Of a DNA stretch of 64,000 nucleotides, positions 25,429 through 34,767 are shown in pieces. Made by a program: the position numbers and the translations under genes. The DNA is from Arthrobacter sp. P2b (GTDB taxonomy: Bacteria; Actinomycetota; Actinomycetes; Actinomycetales; Micrococcaceae), in NCBI RefSeq assembly GCF_900168295.1, contig NZ_FVZL01000006.1, positions 62,001 to 126,000 on the forward strand, written 5' to 3'. A model generated the notes under the pieces. That model saw only the letters and a program-made list of their open reading frames with translations, had not been told where the DNA came from and made no database searches. Position 1 is the stretch's first letter. Every line of letters begins with the position of its first letter.

Positions 25429-28400
25429 TCACGGCGAGCGAAGCGCGGCCGCGACAATTTCCTCCAGCTGCGCCGCCGTCCCAAGATCATGGGGCCGCAC
25501 AACCTCGTTGTCGGCAACGTAGAAGAAGGCGGCCCGCACATCGTCCAGGGGAACGTTCTTCAGCCGTGCCCAGGCCAGCCGGTACACGGCGAGCTGCACC
25601 GACCGCGCCCTCAGCTGGGCACCGGAGGGCCGCCGCCCGGTCTTCCAGTCCACCAGGTCCCAGCGGCCGTCAGCGTCCTGGAAGACAGCATCGATGCGTC
25701 CGCGGACCACCACTTCCCCAACCCGTGTCTCCACCGGCACCTCAACGAAGGCCGGCGACCGCTCAGCCCATGGTGATGCCCGGAAAGTGGCAACCATGGA
25801 ATCGAGGTCGTAGGCAGCGTCGATGTGGTCGTCCGAGCCGGGGGCTTCCCCGAGGTCGAGCATGCCGGCTGTACCGAAGTATTCCTCCACCCAGGCGTGG
25901 AATGCGGTTCCCTTCCGCGCTGACATTCCAGGTTCCCGCGGGACGGGCCGGCGGAGCCGGGCAAGGACGTCTGCCGGGTCCTGGCCCAGGTCCACCAGGG
26001 TTGAAGCGGAAATGTGGCTGGGCAGGTGGACGTCCTGGCCGTTGGACCTCCGGGCCCGCCGTTCCAGCAGCAGGGCCGCTTCCCGGGCCCATCCGGCCGC
26101 GGTTCCCGTCAACCCCGTGGCGTCGCCGGGCACAGGTTTGCGTCCTGCTGCCGGGAACGCGGGCTGCAGATCACCGGTACCGGATTCGAGGGCGGCAAGT
26201 ACGCGGGCAGCGGCCATTTCCATGGTGTTCCTGCGCCCGCGGGCAAGGCGGAGCCGTTCCCCTGTCCGGGGGTCCACCGGACCCTCCAGCGGATCATATG
26301 GCCAGCCGGCGACCTCCGTTTCGGCGGTGAGCGGGCTGTTCTCCGGCAACTGGGCTTCTTCCAGTGACCGGGGATGGATTGTGGCCCGGGCAGGCGATAC
26401 GCCATCGGTGCTGAGAAGCGCTTCCAGTTCGGTAAGGAACGGCGACATCTCCGCGCGTCCCGCCCGGGAACCCACCCACGCCGCGCTGGACACCCACAGG
26501 ACATGTTTTGCCCTGGTGTAGGCCACGTAGGCGAGCCGGCGCTCCTCGGATTCCCCGTGGGCCTGGACGGCTGCTTTGAAGTCTTTCTCGGCGTCCAGCC
26601 AGCCTTTTTGGTCAGGCTGGTCCAGATCCCACTGCGGCAGGTCCGCACGGTCTCCGCGCAGTGGCCACGGCAATGCCGCCGCCCCGCTGCTCCAGCGGGA
26701 GTCCTTGTCCGTGGGAAACGCGCCGGCGTTCAATCCCGGGACAAAGACGACATCCCATTCGAGGCCCTTGGACGCATGGACGGTAAGGAGTTGGACCGCT
26801 TCCCTGTTCACGTCGCTGGGAGGCGCCTCAAGGCCGTTCTCTTCCGTCGCGGCGGCTTCCAGCCACGCCAGGAAGGCGAGGATGTCCACTCGTTGTGACG
26901 TCCGAAGGAACCCCGCCGCGGCGTCCTGGAAGGCGTCAAGGTTGCGGCGGGCCTGGTGGATGCTGACGCCGGGACGGGCTGCGACCTCGATATCCAGGAG
27001 CATGGCCCTTTCCACTTCCCCCAGGAGTGTTGTGAGGTCATCCCCTAGGTAGCCACGCAAGTGCCGCAACTCTGCCGAAAGCCGGAGCAGCCGACTGCGG
27101 GCTTCGGCGCTGAGGGACCTGCCGCTGGAGGATGTCCATTCCTCCCGGGGCAGCCAGTCCAACGCCTCCACCAGGCTCGCGCCGTCAGTGAGGTCTCCCT
27201 CGAGGACCGTCGCATCCGCTTCCGCCGGCTCGGCGTCGGTCTCCCCGTCACCGGATCCGTCCGGGGCATGTCCGCGCCTGCGTGCCAGCTGGCTGGACCA
27301 GTCCCGCAACGCCATCAGGTCAGCGGGTCCTATCCGCCACCTGGCCCCCGCCAGCAGCCGCATGAGCGCGTCCGAGCGCCCGGGGTCGGCCAGGACACGG
27401 AGGGTGGCAACGAGGTCAACCACTTCCGGGGTATCCAGGAGGCCGCCCAGGCCCACGATCTCGTAGGCGATGCCGCGTGCCTCAAACTGGCGACGTATGG
27501 TTTCCATCTGTGCCCGCCGGCGGCACAGGACGGCGATGGCCGGCGGCACCGGAGAGCCGTCGGGCTTCAGCTCGAAGTCCGTCACCTGATACTTCAGGAC
27601 ATCGTCCGCGAGAGCGGAGGCTTCCTCGGCATCGCTGCCGAAGCGGCCGAGGACCACGGCGCCCTGGACGGCATGCAGGCTGGGCTGCAGCGGCGGCACC
27701 TCCGCGCGGGCAGCACCCCCGCCACCTGCCGGTCCCCGATGGGCCTCGGCCTTACTGAGCGAATCCGACATGACGTTGGCCGCCGCCAGGATTGACCGCC
27801 CGTTCCGCCAGGCCGTGGTCAGGTAGGACGTGGGTGCAGGTGCCCAGCTTCCGGGCTCTGCCGCCGGCCCGTTGCGGACCGGGAATTCGCGGACGAAGTG
27901 GAACAGCTGACCAGCTGAGGCCCCGCGGAAGCCGTAGATGGACTGATTGGGGTCGCCGACGGCCGTGACTGCATGTCCGCCGCCGAACAGGCGCGAGAAC
28001 AGGACCAGCTGGGCGTGGGAGGTGTCCTGGAACTCATCGAGCAGCACCACCTTGTAGCGCTGCCTCTCCATCTGGGCAGCCAGTGGAACGTCCCGGGAGA
28101 CTTTGGCTGCAAGTGCCACCAGGTCACCAAAATCAAGCGCGCCGCGGGCCCGCTTGGCCGCCGCATACCTGCCGACCATGTCCGCCACGCTGGCCCTGGT
28201 CCGGAGCATGCCGGCGAGCTCGGCCGCTGCCTGCGGAGGGTTCTTTTTCTTGTCGGCCAGGTAGGGCAGCGCTTCAAAGTCCGAGAGCCGTGCCATCAGC
28301 CAGGCTTCGACGTCCTCCGGCTCCTGGAGGTGCTCGGCACATTCGCCGGCAAGCTGGATGACTGCCTTCACCAGGGTGGACTTGGCGGCACGGAAGTGCG

Positions 28401-28974
28401 CGTACTCGCCGTCGTATGCTTCCACCACCTCGCTGGCGAGCTGCCACGCCTGCGCGCCGCCGAGGAGGACAACATCACGTTCCACCCCCAGGCGCAGCCC
28501 GTAGTCGGACACGATGCCGCTGGCGAATGAGTGGTATGTGGACACCTTCGGTTCCAGCGCGTCGCTGCTGAGCAGGCCCTTCGGGAAAACCTTGTTTGCG
28601 GTGTCCGCGGAAACCAGCCGCTGCAGGGCCACCAGCTTTGCCCGGATCCTGGACGCGAGTTCGCCGGCCGCCTTCCGCGTGAAGGTCACCCCGAGGACTT
28701 CTTCGGGCCGTACCCAGCCGTTGGCGACGAGCCAGACCACCCGGTCCGCCATGGTGGCGGTCTTTCCCGACCCGGCCCCGGCAATGACCAGCCGCGGCGA
28801 CAGCGGTGAGGAGATGATGCCGGACTGTTCGGGGGTGGGCACGTTCTTTTCGCCGAGCAGCCCGGACAGCTCCTCGGGGCTGAACCGTACCTGGGGCGGC
28901 TGTAAGGGCCCGCCGGGAAGCGCTGCAGCGGGTGGTAATTCGAGGTCTTGAAGCACCTGGAGGTCCTGGCTCAT
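25429..28974 (-). CDS. adnB: AdnB-type helicase-nuclease subunit
   Basis: 1181 residues. The N-terminal UvrD-type motor has Walker A IAGAGSGKTATMADRV (near residue 66), VLLDEFQDTSHAQL, GDPNQSIYGFRGAS and LLTVHASKGLEWDVVFVPG. A C-terminal PD-(D/E)XK nuclease domain covers roughly 1010-1160 with GTAFHAWVEEYFG, the catalytic GRIDAVF...LVDWKTGR and QLAVYRLAWARL. Both active sites look intact. AdnAB is the actinobacterial heterodimer that resects double-strand breaks. The ATG overlaps the adnA stop in ATGA, so synthesis of the two subunits is probably coupled. It is somewhat longer than the mycobacterial protein as I recall it. Confidence 0.92.
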   Translation of the reverse strand: MSQDLQVLQDLELPPAAALPGGPLQPPQVRFSPEELSGLLGEKNVPTPEQSGIISSPLSPRLVIAGAGSGKTATMADRVVWLVANGWVRPEEVLGVTFTRKAAGELASRIRAKLVALQRLVSADTANKVFPKGLLSSDALEPKVSTYHSFASGIVSDYGLRLGVERDVVLLGGAQAWQLASEVVEAYDGEYAHFRAAKSTLVKAVIQLAGECAEHLQEPEDVEAWLMARLSDFEALPYLADKKKNPPQAAAELAGMLRTRASVADMVGRYAAAKRARGALDFGDLVALAAKVSRDVPLAAQMERQRYKVVLLDEFQDTSHAQLVLFSRLFGGGHAVTAVGDPNQSIYGFRGASAGQLFHFVREFPVRNGPAAEPGSWAPAPTSYLTTAWRNGRSILAAANVMSDSLSKAEAHRGPAGGGGAARAEVPPLQPSLHAVQGAVVLGRFGSDAEEASALADDVLKYQVTDFELKPDGSPVPPAIAVLCRRRAQMETIRRQFEARGIAYEIVGLGGLLDTPEVVDLVATLRVLADPGRSDALMRLLAGARWRIGPADLMALRDWSSQLARRRGHAPDGSGDGETDAEPAEADATVLEGDLTDGASLVEALDWLPREEWTSSSGRSLSAEARSRLLRLSAELRHLRGYLGDDLTTLLGEVERAMLLDIEVAARPGVSIHQARRNLDAFQDAAAGFLRTSQRVDILAFLAWLEAAATEENGLEAPPSDVNREAVQLLTVHASKGLEWDVVFVPGLNAGAFPTDKDSRWSSGAAALPWPLRGDRADLPQWDLDQPDQKGWLDAEKDFKAAVQAHGESEERRLAYVAYTRAKHVLWVSSAAWVGSRAGRAEMSPFLTELEALLSTDGVSPARATIHPRSLEEAQLPENSPLTAETEVAGWPYDPLEGPVDPRTGERLRLARGRRNTMEMAAARVLAALESGTGDLQPAFPAAGRKPVPGDATGLTGTAAGWAREAALLLERRARRSNGQDVHLPSHISASTLVDLGQDPADVLARLRRPVPREPGMSARKGTAFHAWVEEYFGTAGMLDLGEAPGSDDHIDAAYDLDSMVATFRASPWAERSPAFVEVPVETRVGEVVVRGRIDAVFQDADGRWDLVDWKTGRRPSGAQLRARSVQLAVYRLAWARLKNVPLDDVRAAFFYVADNEVVRPHDLGTAAQLEEIVAAALRSP

Positions 28975-31900
28975 TCAGTCACTTGCCTTCCACGCGCACA
29001 CAACGGGCACACTTCGGGAAGTTTGCAGCCATGGCCGCCATGGCTTCCCTTCGCCGGATCATGCCGTGCTTCAAACCCGCTGCCACCCATCACTTGTGCT
29101 GCATCCTTCACCATGTCCAGGGCCCAGTTTTCCTGGGGATCAAGCGCGTCCTGCTGCTGGATTGCCGGGTTTTTCGCGCCTGTTCCGAGCTGGGCCAGCA
29201 CTGCTCCGCCGGGAAGGCCGGCATCCTGGCTGTTTCCGCTGCCCGTGAAGCCGCCCGCCAGGACTGCCGCCTGGTACGCGCCAAGCTGGGGGTGCCTGGA
29301 CAGCTCACTCTTGCCCGGCTGCCGTTTTCCTGTCTTGAGGTCCACGATGACCAGCCTGCCTTCGCCGTCGATCTCCAGGCGGTCCACCTGGCCGCGGAGG
29401 ATGGCTTCCCGCGGCAGGCCATCGTCCACAGTCACTTCGCCGAGGGGCACCTCGAAATCCTGTTCCACTCCCACGAGGCTGCGTCCCTCGCTCCTCATCA
29501 CCACAAGGTACTGCGCGAGCTTGCGCACCATCGATTCGGCGCGCTGGAAATCAAGCCTGCCCTCCCAGTTGTCCTTCATGCCCAAGGTGGGCCAGCGGCG
29601 GACCAGTTCCGCAACGTACTCCGTGCCGGACGCATCCGGCATCTCCTGGGCGATGGCATGGACCAGTGTTCCCAAACTGCGGGCAAAGTCCGTCGCCGCT
29701 TCGCCGCCTGCTGCCTGCACAAACCAGTCCAGCGGCGACTTTTGCACGGTTTCGACCTTCGACGGCGACACGGACACAATTCCGCCGGGCGGCACCACGG
29801 GTGCGTCGGACGTGAGCGGAGCGAGCCCCCACCAGCTGGCAGGGTGGGCACCGGGAACCGGCGGCTCGGCGGCCGCGAGATGGGCAAGCACCCTCGCCGC
29901 CTCATGGGCCTGTGCCGCCCCGCTTCCGTCCAATTGTGCATGTTGGCGGAGTTCGGCAACGAGGGCCCGCAGCGTCATGGGGCGTTCCACCGTAGTAAAA
30001 GCCCTGCTTTCCTGGTCCCGCTCCAAGGGGGCGATGTAATCAAGGAACGACGAGGGCTGGTCGTCCTCCGATGAGACGGCGGTGCAGATCAGCAGCTCCC
30101 GGGACCGTGACACCGCGGTGGAAAAGCTCCGAAGTTCGTCGTAGCGGATGTCGCGCAGCCGGCTCAGGGGATCGCGTTGCAGCGCGTACTGGACACCATG
30201 CTCCACGGCGTCGGCGTAGAGGGTGCTGCCCAGGAGCTCACCGCGAAGCCGGGTGTTGGGCCATACTCCCTCCTGGAGGCCGGCGACAATGACCACAGGC
30301 CACTCCCGTCCAGCTGCGCTGGCGGGGGTCATCAGCTCCACGGCATCGTCAACCTGGGCCCGCGCCGCAAGGGTATCCATGGGCAGTTCCTGGTTCAACA
30401 GGTACTCCAGGAACTGCTCAGGCCCGGCGCCCGGCATTTGGTCCACGTAACGCTCCGCGGTGTGGAACAGTGCCATCATCGCGTCGAGGTCGCGGTCGGC
30501 CCTGGCACCGTGCGGGCCGCCGGTCAGTGCGGTTTCCGTCCAGGCGGCGGCGAGACCGGTGGCGCTCCACAGCGCCCAGAGCACAGACTCGGCGTTGGCG
30601 CCTGGCTGGCATGCTGCTTCCCGGCCGGCCTGGATCATCCGGGCTGTGCGGCGGGCGGCGCGTCCCTCGATGCCGAGCGTGGCGAGCGCACCGGGCTGCA
30701 GAAGCGCTTCGACGAGGAGCGAATCGCTGGCGCGCCCGCCGCCGCCCAAAAGCTCTTCCCGGCGCAGCGACTGCCTGAGGCGGCGCAGTTCAATCGAGGT
30801 GGCACCACCGATCCGTGACGTGAGGAGGGATACCGCGGCCTCTGGAGTCAAGAGCGTGGAGTCAAGGGCGACCGCAAATGCGTCCAGGAGCGGGCGAACG
30901 GCAACCTCGTCCCGGACGGCGGATTCCGCCACCGGCACCCTTACCGGGATCCCCTGCCCGGAAAGGTAGCGCTGCAGTTCGCTGACCTGCCCGCCGTTGC
31001 GCACAATCACCGCCATGTCCGTCAAATCACGGCCGTGGTTGATGTGCTGGTCGAGGATCCGCTGGGCCACGTAGCGCAGCTCGTGCACGGCTGACGGAAC
31101 CAGGTGCGCCTGAACCGACCCTTGCGGCACGTTTCCCTCCGGATGGTGGAGCCGCCGCGCCAGCTGGCCGCCGGCCCGCTGCGAGATCCGCCCGGCAACG
31201 TCGAGCCACGCATCGGCCAAGGCGGGAGCCAGCCGGTGGGAATGCGACAGCGGGCGCTCCAGGACCAGAGCCTCCGGTGACAGCAGCCGGGGCAGCTCAG
31301 CCACCAGGTCCGGCCGTGCCCCGCGAAAGCCCTGAACCACGGTGTCAGGTGAGAACGCCACGAAGCAGTCCCGTCCCCCGGCGATATCTGCCAGCAGCTC
31401 GAACACTGCCGGGTTTGCTTCCTGGATGTCATCCACCAGGATCAGTTGCAGCCGTGCGCGTTCTGCAGCCAGGAATTCAGGAACATCCTGGAAGATCTGG
31501 CGCGCCGCGGTGATGATTCCGGCGGGATCGAACGCCTCCGGCATCCGCAGGTCCAGGACGTCCCGGTACTCGCTGTAGAGGGCAGCGGCGGCAACCCAGT
31601 CAGGCCTGCCGCACTCCCGGCCGAGCTGCTCCAGGTCCCCGGCAGTCCGCCCGGACTCGATGATCCGGTCGAAAAGTTGCCGCACCTCGTGGCGGAACCC
31701 CCGGGTTTCCAGCGCGCCGTCCAGGTCGCGGGGCCAGGGCAGTTCGAGTCCGGGCAGGCGGTGGCCTTCCAGGAGTTCCTTGATGATGAGGTCCTGCTCA
31801 GGGCCGGACAGGAGGCGCGGCGGCCTGGACAGCGGAATGACGCCCTCGGCCTTGGCGCGCCGAATCACGTCAAAGGCGTACGAGGCCCAGGTCCGCGCCG

Positions 31901-32303
31901 GCGTGGTGCTGAGGCTCCTGTCCAGCCGGGCTGTGAAACGGTCCCGCAGGAAATCCGCCGCCAGACGGCTCGGCGCCAGAATCAGCATCCGTTCGGGATC
32001 GACGCCGTCCCGCAGGACGCGCTTGACGGCAGCCTCGATCAGGACCGTGGTCTTGCCCGTCCCCGGCGCCCCGGGGACCAGCACGGGCCCGGCCCCCTGG
32101 GGAACATCAACTGCCGCCTGCTGATCGGACGTCAGTGACGGCGCCGCGGCGTGCAGGTGGCGCGGCGGCAGCAGGCGCAGGGAGGCCGCCGAAGGGGCCC
32201 GGTCCTGGACGGCGTTGGCGGTGCCCGAAGCCACGGCGTGGCCGGACTCCAGGCTTTGCCGTTGCTCGTCGCGTGGTTCCGTGAAGGGAAGAGTTACTGT
32301 CAC
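28971..32303 (-). CDS. adnA: AdnA-type helicase-nuclease subunit
   Basis: 1110 residues from GTG 32303, which overlaps the atl stop in GTGA. It has Walker A VPGAPGTGKTTVLIEA near residue 78, a Walker B variant LILVDDIQEANPAVF, VQGFRGARPDLVAELPRLL, and a PD-(D/E)XK nuclease near the C-terminus with LRGQVDRLEIDGEGRLVIVDLKTGKRQPGKS and QLGAYQAAV. The final residues carry three Cys (GCKLPEVCPLC), which could help hold an Fe-S cluster as in AddB-type nucleases. It forms the AdnAB motor-nuclease with the next gene. The operon is atl-adnA-adnB with no gaps. Confidence 0.92.
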   Translation of the reverse strand: MTVTLPFTEPRDEQRQSLESGHAVASGTANAVQDRAPSAASLRLLPPRHLHAAAPSLTSDQQAAVDVPQGAGPVLVPGAPGTGKTTVLIEAAVKRVLRDGVDPERMLILAPSRLAADFLRDRFTARLDRSLSTTPARTWASYAFDVIRRAKAEGVIPLSRPPRLLSGPEQDLIIKELLEGHRLPGLELPWPRDLDGALETRGFRHEVRQLFDRIIESGRTAGDLEQLGRECGRPDWVAAAALYSEYRDVLDLRMPEAFDPAGIITAARQIFQDVPEFLAAERARLQLILVDDIQEANPAVFELLADIAGGRDCFVAFSPDTVVQGFRGARPDLVAELPRLLSPEALVLERPLSHSHRLAPALADAWLDVAGRISQRAGGQLARRLHHPEGNVPQGSVQAHLVPSAVHELRYVAQRILDQHINHGRDLTDMAVIVRNGGQVSELQRYLSGQGIPVRVPVAESAVRDEVAVRPLLDAFAVALDSTLLTPEAAVSLLTSRIGGATSIELRRLRQSLRREELLGGGGRASDSLLVEALLQPGALATLGIEGRAARRTARMIQAGREAACQPGANAESVLWALWSATGLAAAWTETALTGGPHGARADRDLDAMMALFHTAERYVDQMPGAGPEQFLEYLLNQELPMDTLAARAQVDDAVELMTPASAAGREWPVVIVAGLQEGVWPNTRLRGELLGSTLYADAVEHGVQYALQRDPLSRLRDIRYDELRSFSTAVSRSRELLICTAVSSEDDQPSSFLDYIAPLERDQESRAFTTVERPMTLRALVAELRQHAQLDGSGAAQAHEAARVLAHLAAAEPPVPGAHPASWWGLAPLTSDAPVVPPGGIVSVSPSKVETVQKSPLDWFVQAAGGEAATDFARSLGTLVHAIAQEMPDASGTEYVAELVRRWPTLGMKDNWEGRLDFQRAESMVRKLAQYLVVMRSEGRSLVGVEQDFEVPLGEVTVDDGLPREAILRGQVDRLEIDGEGRLVIVDLKTGKRQPGKSELSRHPQLGAYQAAVLAGGFTGSGNSQDAGLPGGAVLAQLGTGAKNPAIQQQDALDPQENWALDMVKDAAQVMGGSGFEARHDPAKGSHGGHGCKLPEVCPLCARGRQVTE

Positions 32304-32716
32304 ACCGACATTCCATCATCAGCCACTGACAATCGATGAAGCCGCCGCTCCAGTTGTTCAGCAATGGCGTCCATTCGGTCAAACTCCGGGTCGGTTGGCG
32401 TCCACCGGGCGGCCGGAAGATCCACCCGCCAGCGGCCTTCCCCGGTACGCAGGAACGATTCGTGGGCACCGGCAAGCGGGGTTCCTTCTTCAAGGTAATG
32501 CCGCAGGGCTTCGGACTCGTGCCCTTCGGGGGCATGTCCGCTCGCTTTGAGGACCCGCCACCAGGGAACGCCGCTTCCGTAATGGCTCATGACCGAGCCC
32601 ACCTGGCGGGGTCCACCCGAGCCGAGCAGTTCGGAGACATCCCCGTACGAGACAGCGGACCCCGGCGGTACCAGCTCCACTACCGCCAGCACCGCCTCCA
32701 CGTACTCAATCCGCAT
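32300..32716 (-). CDS. Alkyltransferase-like (ATL) DNA-binding protein
   Basis: 138 residues. The MGMT DNA-binding domain is clear: PPGSAVSYGDVSELLGSGGPRQVGSVMSHYGSGVPWWRVLKASG. The catalytic Cys of true O6-alkylguanine transferases (PCHR) is replaced, here by Trp in PWWR, so it should bind O6-alkylguanine and flag it for repair rather than remove the alkyl group. The C-terminal 45 residues, which include WRVDLPAARW, extend beyond the core. The start ATG has TAGATT 6 bases upstream and no ribosome site. It overlaps adnA by 4 bases. Confidence 0.87.
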   Translation of the reverse strand: MRIEYVEAVLAVVELVPPGSAVSYGDVSELLGSGGPRQVGSVMSHYGSGVPWWRVLKASGHAPEGHESEALRHYLEEGTPLAGAHESFLRTGEGRWRVDLPAARWTPTDPEFDRMDAIAEQLERRLHRLSVADDGMSV

Positions 32717-32722
32717 TGATCC

Positions 32723-32728
32723 AATCTA
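32723..32728 (-). promoter_or_regulatory. -10 box of the atl-adnA-adnB operon (leaderless)
   Basis: TAGATT on the minus strand, 6 bases before ATG 32716. Only 39 bases separate it from the divergent -10 box at 32768, so the two -35 regions should overlap. Confidence 0.55.
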
Positions 32729-32767
32729 GCCGCAGTGGCGCTCCCGGGAATTGTCGGAGGTGCCCGT

Positions 32768-32773
32768 TAGCGT
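32768..32773 (+). promoter_or_regulatory. -10 box of the exonuclease gene (leaderless)
   Basis: TAGCGT followed by 6 bases and ATG 32780, with no ribosome site. Confidence 0.55.
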
Positions 32774-32779
32774 TGAAAC

Positions 32780-33490
32780 ATGAGCACCTGGAACACCCTC
32801 CCCCGAGCAGCTTTCGACCTCGAAACCACCGGACGCAATTCGCGTGCCGCGCGGATTGTCACGGCCTCGGTGACTGTTGTGGACCACAAGGGAGACGTCA
32901 TCGACGAGCATGAGTGGCTGGCGGACCCGGGCGTCGAGATACCCACCGAGGCCAGCGACGTGCACGGGATCACCACCGAACAGGCCCGGCGGGACGGGCG
33001 GCCTGCCCACGAGGTCACCAGGGAACTGGCAGCTGTCCTGCAGGATCTTTTCGACGCCGGCGTCCCGGTCATCGCCTTTAACGCCAGCTACGACTTCACG
33101 GTGCTGGCCGCGGAGTCCGCCCGGTATGGCGTGCCCCAGCTCACCCGGTTCCCCGTCCTGGACCCGTACATCATGAACAAGCAGGTTGACCGCTACCGCA
33201 AGGGCAAGCGGACCCTGACGGCGCTGTGCGAGGAGTACGGGGTAGTCCTGGACAACGCGCACACCTCGGCGGCTGATGCCCTGGCCACGCTGAAGGTCCT
33301 GGACGCCATGGCGGGCAAGTTTCCCAAGCTGATGATGCCCGCCAGCCAGCTTCACCAATTGCAGGTGGATTGGGCCGTCAGCCAGGCAGCAGACTTCCAG
33401 GGCTACCTCCGCAAGACCAAGCCGGCCGCAGTGATCGAAGGTGACTGGCCGGTCCTTCCTCCCCAGGACGCCAGCATCGGCGGCTTCTAG
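32780..33490 (+). CDS. DnaQ-like DEDDh 3'-5' exonuclease
   Basis: 236 residues. The exonuclease motifs are intact: Exo I FDLETTGRNS (Asp13, Glu15), Exo II VIAFNASYDFTVL (Asp in the ASYDF motif) and Exo III AHTSAADALATLKVL (His and Asp five apart). It lacks the polymerase III alpha-binding tail of DnaQ and is not next to a polymerase, so it is a stand-alone proofreading- or repair-type exonuclease. The C-terminal 60 residues (MPASQLHQLQVDWAVSQAADFQGYLRK) form an extra helical segment found in actinobacterial homologues. It is divergent from atl. Confidence 0.9.
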   Translation: MSTWNTLPRAAFDLETTGRNSRAARIVTASVTVVDHKGDVIDEHEWLADPGVEIPTEASDVHGITTEQARRDGRPAHEVTRELAAVLQDLFDAGVPVIAFNASYDFTVLAAESARYGVPQLTRFPVLDPYIMNKQVDRYRKGKRTLTALCEEYGVVLDNAHTSAADALATLKVLDAMAGKFPKLMMPASQLHQLQVDWAVSQAADFQGYLRKTKPAAVIEGDWPVLPPQDASIGGF

Positions 33491-33815
33491 GCGGACCACC
33501 GCCCATGGTGCGAGGCAAGTCACATGTCCCGCGCCGCCCCGCCGGTACACGCTCGTGACGTCGGCTATTCGCTCCCTGCGCCTGAACCCGGTGGTCCGGA
33601 CGCCGCCAACGTGCCACAGCGGAATATTCTTCGGCCTTGGCGGAGAACAGCTCTTCCTTATTCAGCCCGCCGCACCGAAGCGGGGAAGTGAGAGAATAAA
33701 GTTTTGCGGTCACCCCTGCCCTGGACGTGCTTGACCAGCACCGGGCAGGTGCCAGGCGCCACCAGCGCAGCCTTGCGGCCCGGTTGACTTATGACTCAAT
33801 GAAAGTGACAACCTG
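33491..33815 (+). other. 325-base gap upstream of the amino-acid ABC transporter
   Basis: No open frame here looks protein-coding. A TAAAGT box at 33697-33702 and a TTGACT at 33784-33789 are possible promoter elements for the transporter, neither with a good partner box. An imperfect GC-rich inverted repeat (CCTGCCC near 33716 / GGGCAGG near 33744) lies between them. Confidence 0.4.
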
Positions 33816-34751
33816 ATGAAAATCAAAGCGATGAAGTGGCTCACTACCGCGCCCGTTGCACTCGCCCTCGCTGTTTCCCTGGCAGCCTGCGGCTCAGGAT
33901 CCTCGCAGCCCAGCGGTACCCCGACTGACGCCCTCGCCGGCAGCGACCAGCAGACGCTGGACAAGTACACCACTGACGACGTCACCCCGATCGACCAGAT
34001 CGACAAGACCAAGCTCGGTCTCAACACCGAAGGCAAGCTCGAGGTGGGCACCCTCTCGGATGCACCCCCGAACATCTTCATTGATCCCTCCGGCAAGTTC
34101 ACGGGCTACGACAACGAACTGCTGCGCGCTATTGCCGGCAAGCTCGGCCTCGAGGTCGAATTCGTTGCCACCGACTTCTCCGCCCTGCTCTCCCAGGTTT
34201 CCACCCGGCAGTTTGACGTCGGGTCCTCCTCCATCTCCACCACCGAAGCCCGCCGCCAGAATGTCGGCTTCACCAACGGCTACGACTTCGGCTTCATGGC
34301 CGTTGTGGCCAAGACCGACGGCGACGTCAAGAGTTTTGACGACCTGACGGAGGATCTGCGCATCGGCGTTGTCCAGGGCACGGTCCAGGACGACTACGTT
34401 ACCAACACGCTGAACATGGAACCGATCCGCTTCCCGGACTACGCCACCGTGTACGCCAACGTCCGCAACGGCCAGGTGGATGCCTGGGTGGCGCCTTCCC
34501 AGCAGGCTGAGGGCCAGGTCAAGGAAGGCGACGGCACCGCCATCGTCGAGTCCAAGATCAATACCGAGAACTTCACTGCCTACGCTGTGGCCAAGGACAA
34601 CCAGCCCCTGATTGATGCGCTGAACTCCGGCCTTGACGCCGTAGTTGAAGACGGGACCTGGTCCAAGCTGACCAAGGAGTGGTACCCGGACCGCGAAATG
34701 CCGACTGACTGGAAGCCGGGCAGCAAGGCCGCCACGGTTCCCCAGAGCTGA
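33816..34751 (+). CDS. Amino-acid ABC transporter substrate-binding lipoprotein
   Basis: 311 residues. The lipoprotein signal is MKIKAMKWLTTAPVALALA then SLAAC, with Cys25 as the lipid attachment site. The mature part is a family 3 solute-binding protein with typical segments GKFTGYDNELLRAIAGKLGLEVEFVATDFSALLSQV and TEARRQNVGFTNGYDFGF. It captures polar amino acids outside the cell for the permease and ATPase that follow. The gap to the permease gene is 16 bases. Start choice is slightly uncertain; the alternative ATG at 33831 would remove five residues. Confidence 0.92.
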   Translation: MKIKAMKWLTTAPVALALAVSLAACGSGSSQPSGTPTDALAGSDQQTLDKYTTDDVTPIDQIDKTKLGLNTEGKLEVGTLSDAPPNIFIDPSGKFTGYDNELLRAIAGKLGLEVEFVATDFSALLSQVSTRQFDVGSSSISTTEARRQNVGFTNGYDFGFMAVVAKTDGDVKSFDDLTEDLRIGVVQGTVQDDYVTNTLNMEPIRFPDYATVYANVRNGQVDAWVAPSQQAEGQVKEGDGTAIVESKINTENFTAYAVAKDNQPLIDALNSGLDAVVEDGTWSKLTKEWYPDREMPTDWKPGSKAATVPQS

Positions 34752-34767
34752 TTGAGCCGGGACGTTC

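Noticed and set aside
32741..32774. Oxidative-stress ECF sigma promoter (GGGAAT ... CGTT) before the exonuclease gene
   Set aside because: The spacing between GGAAT and GTT is about 20 bases, longer than the 18-19 expected for SigR/SigH-type promoters, whereas the TANNNT box fits well.
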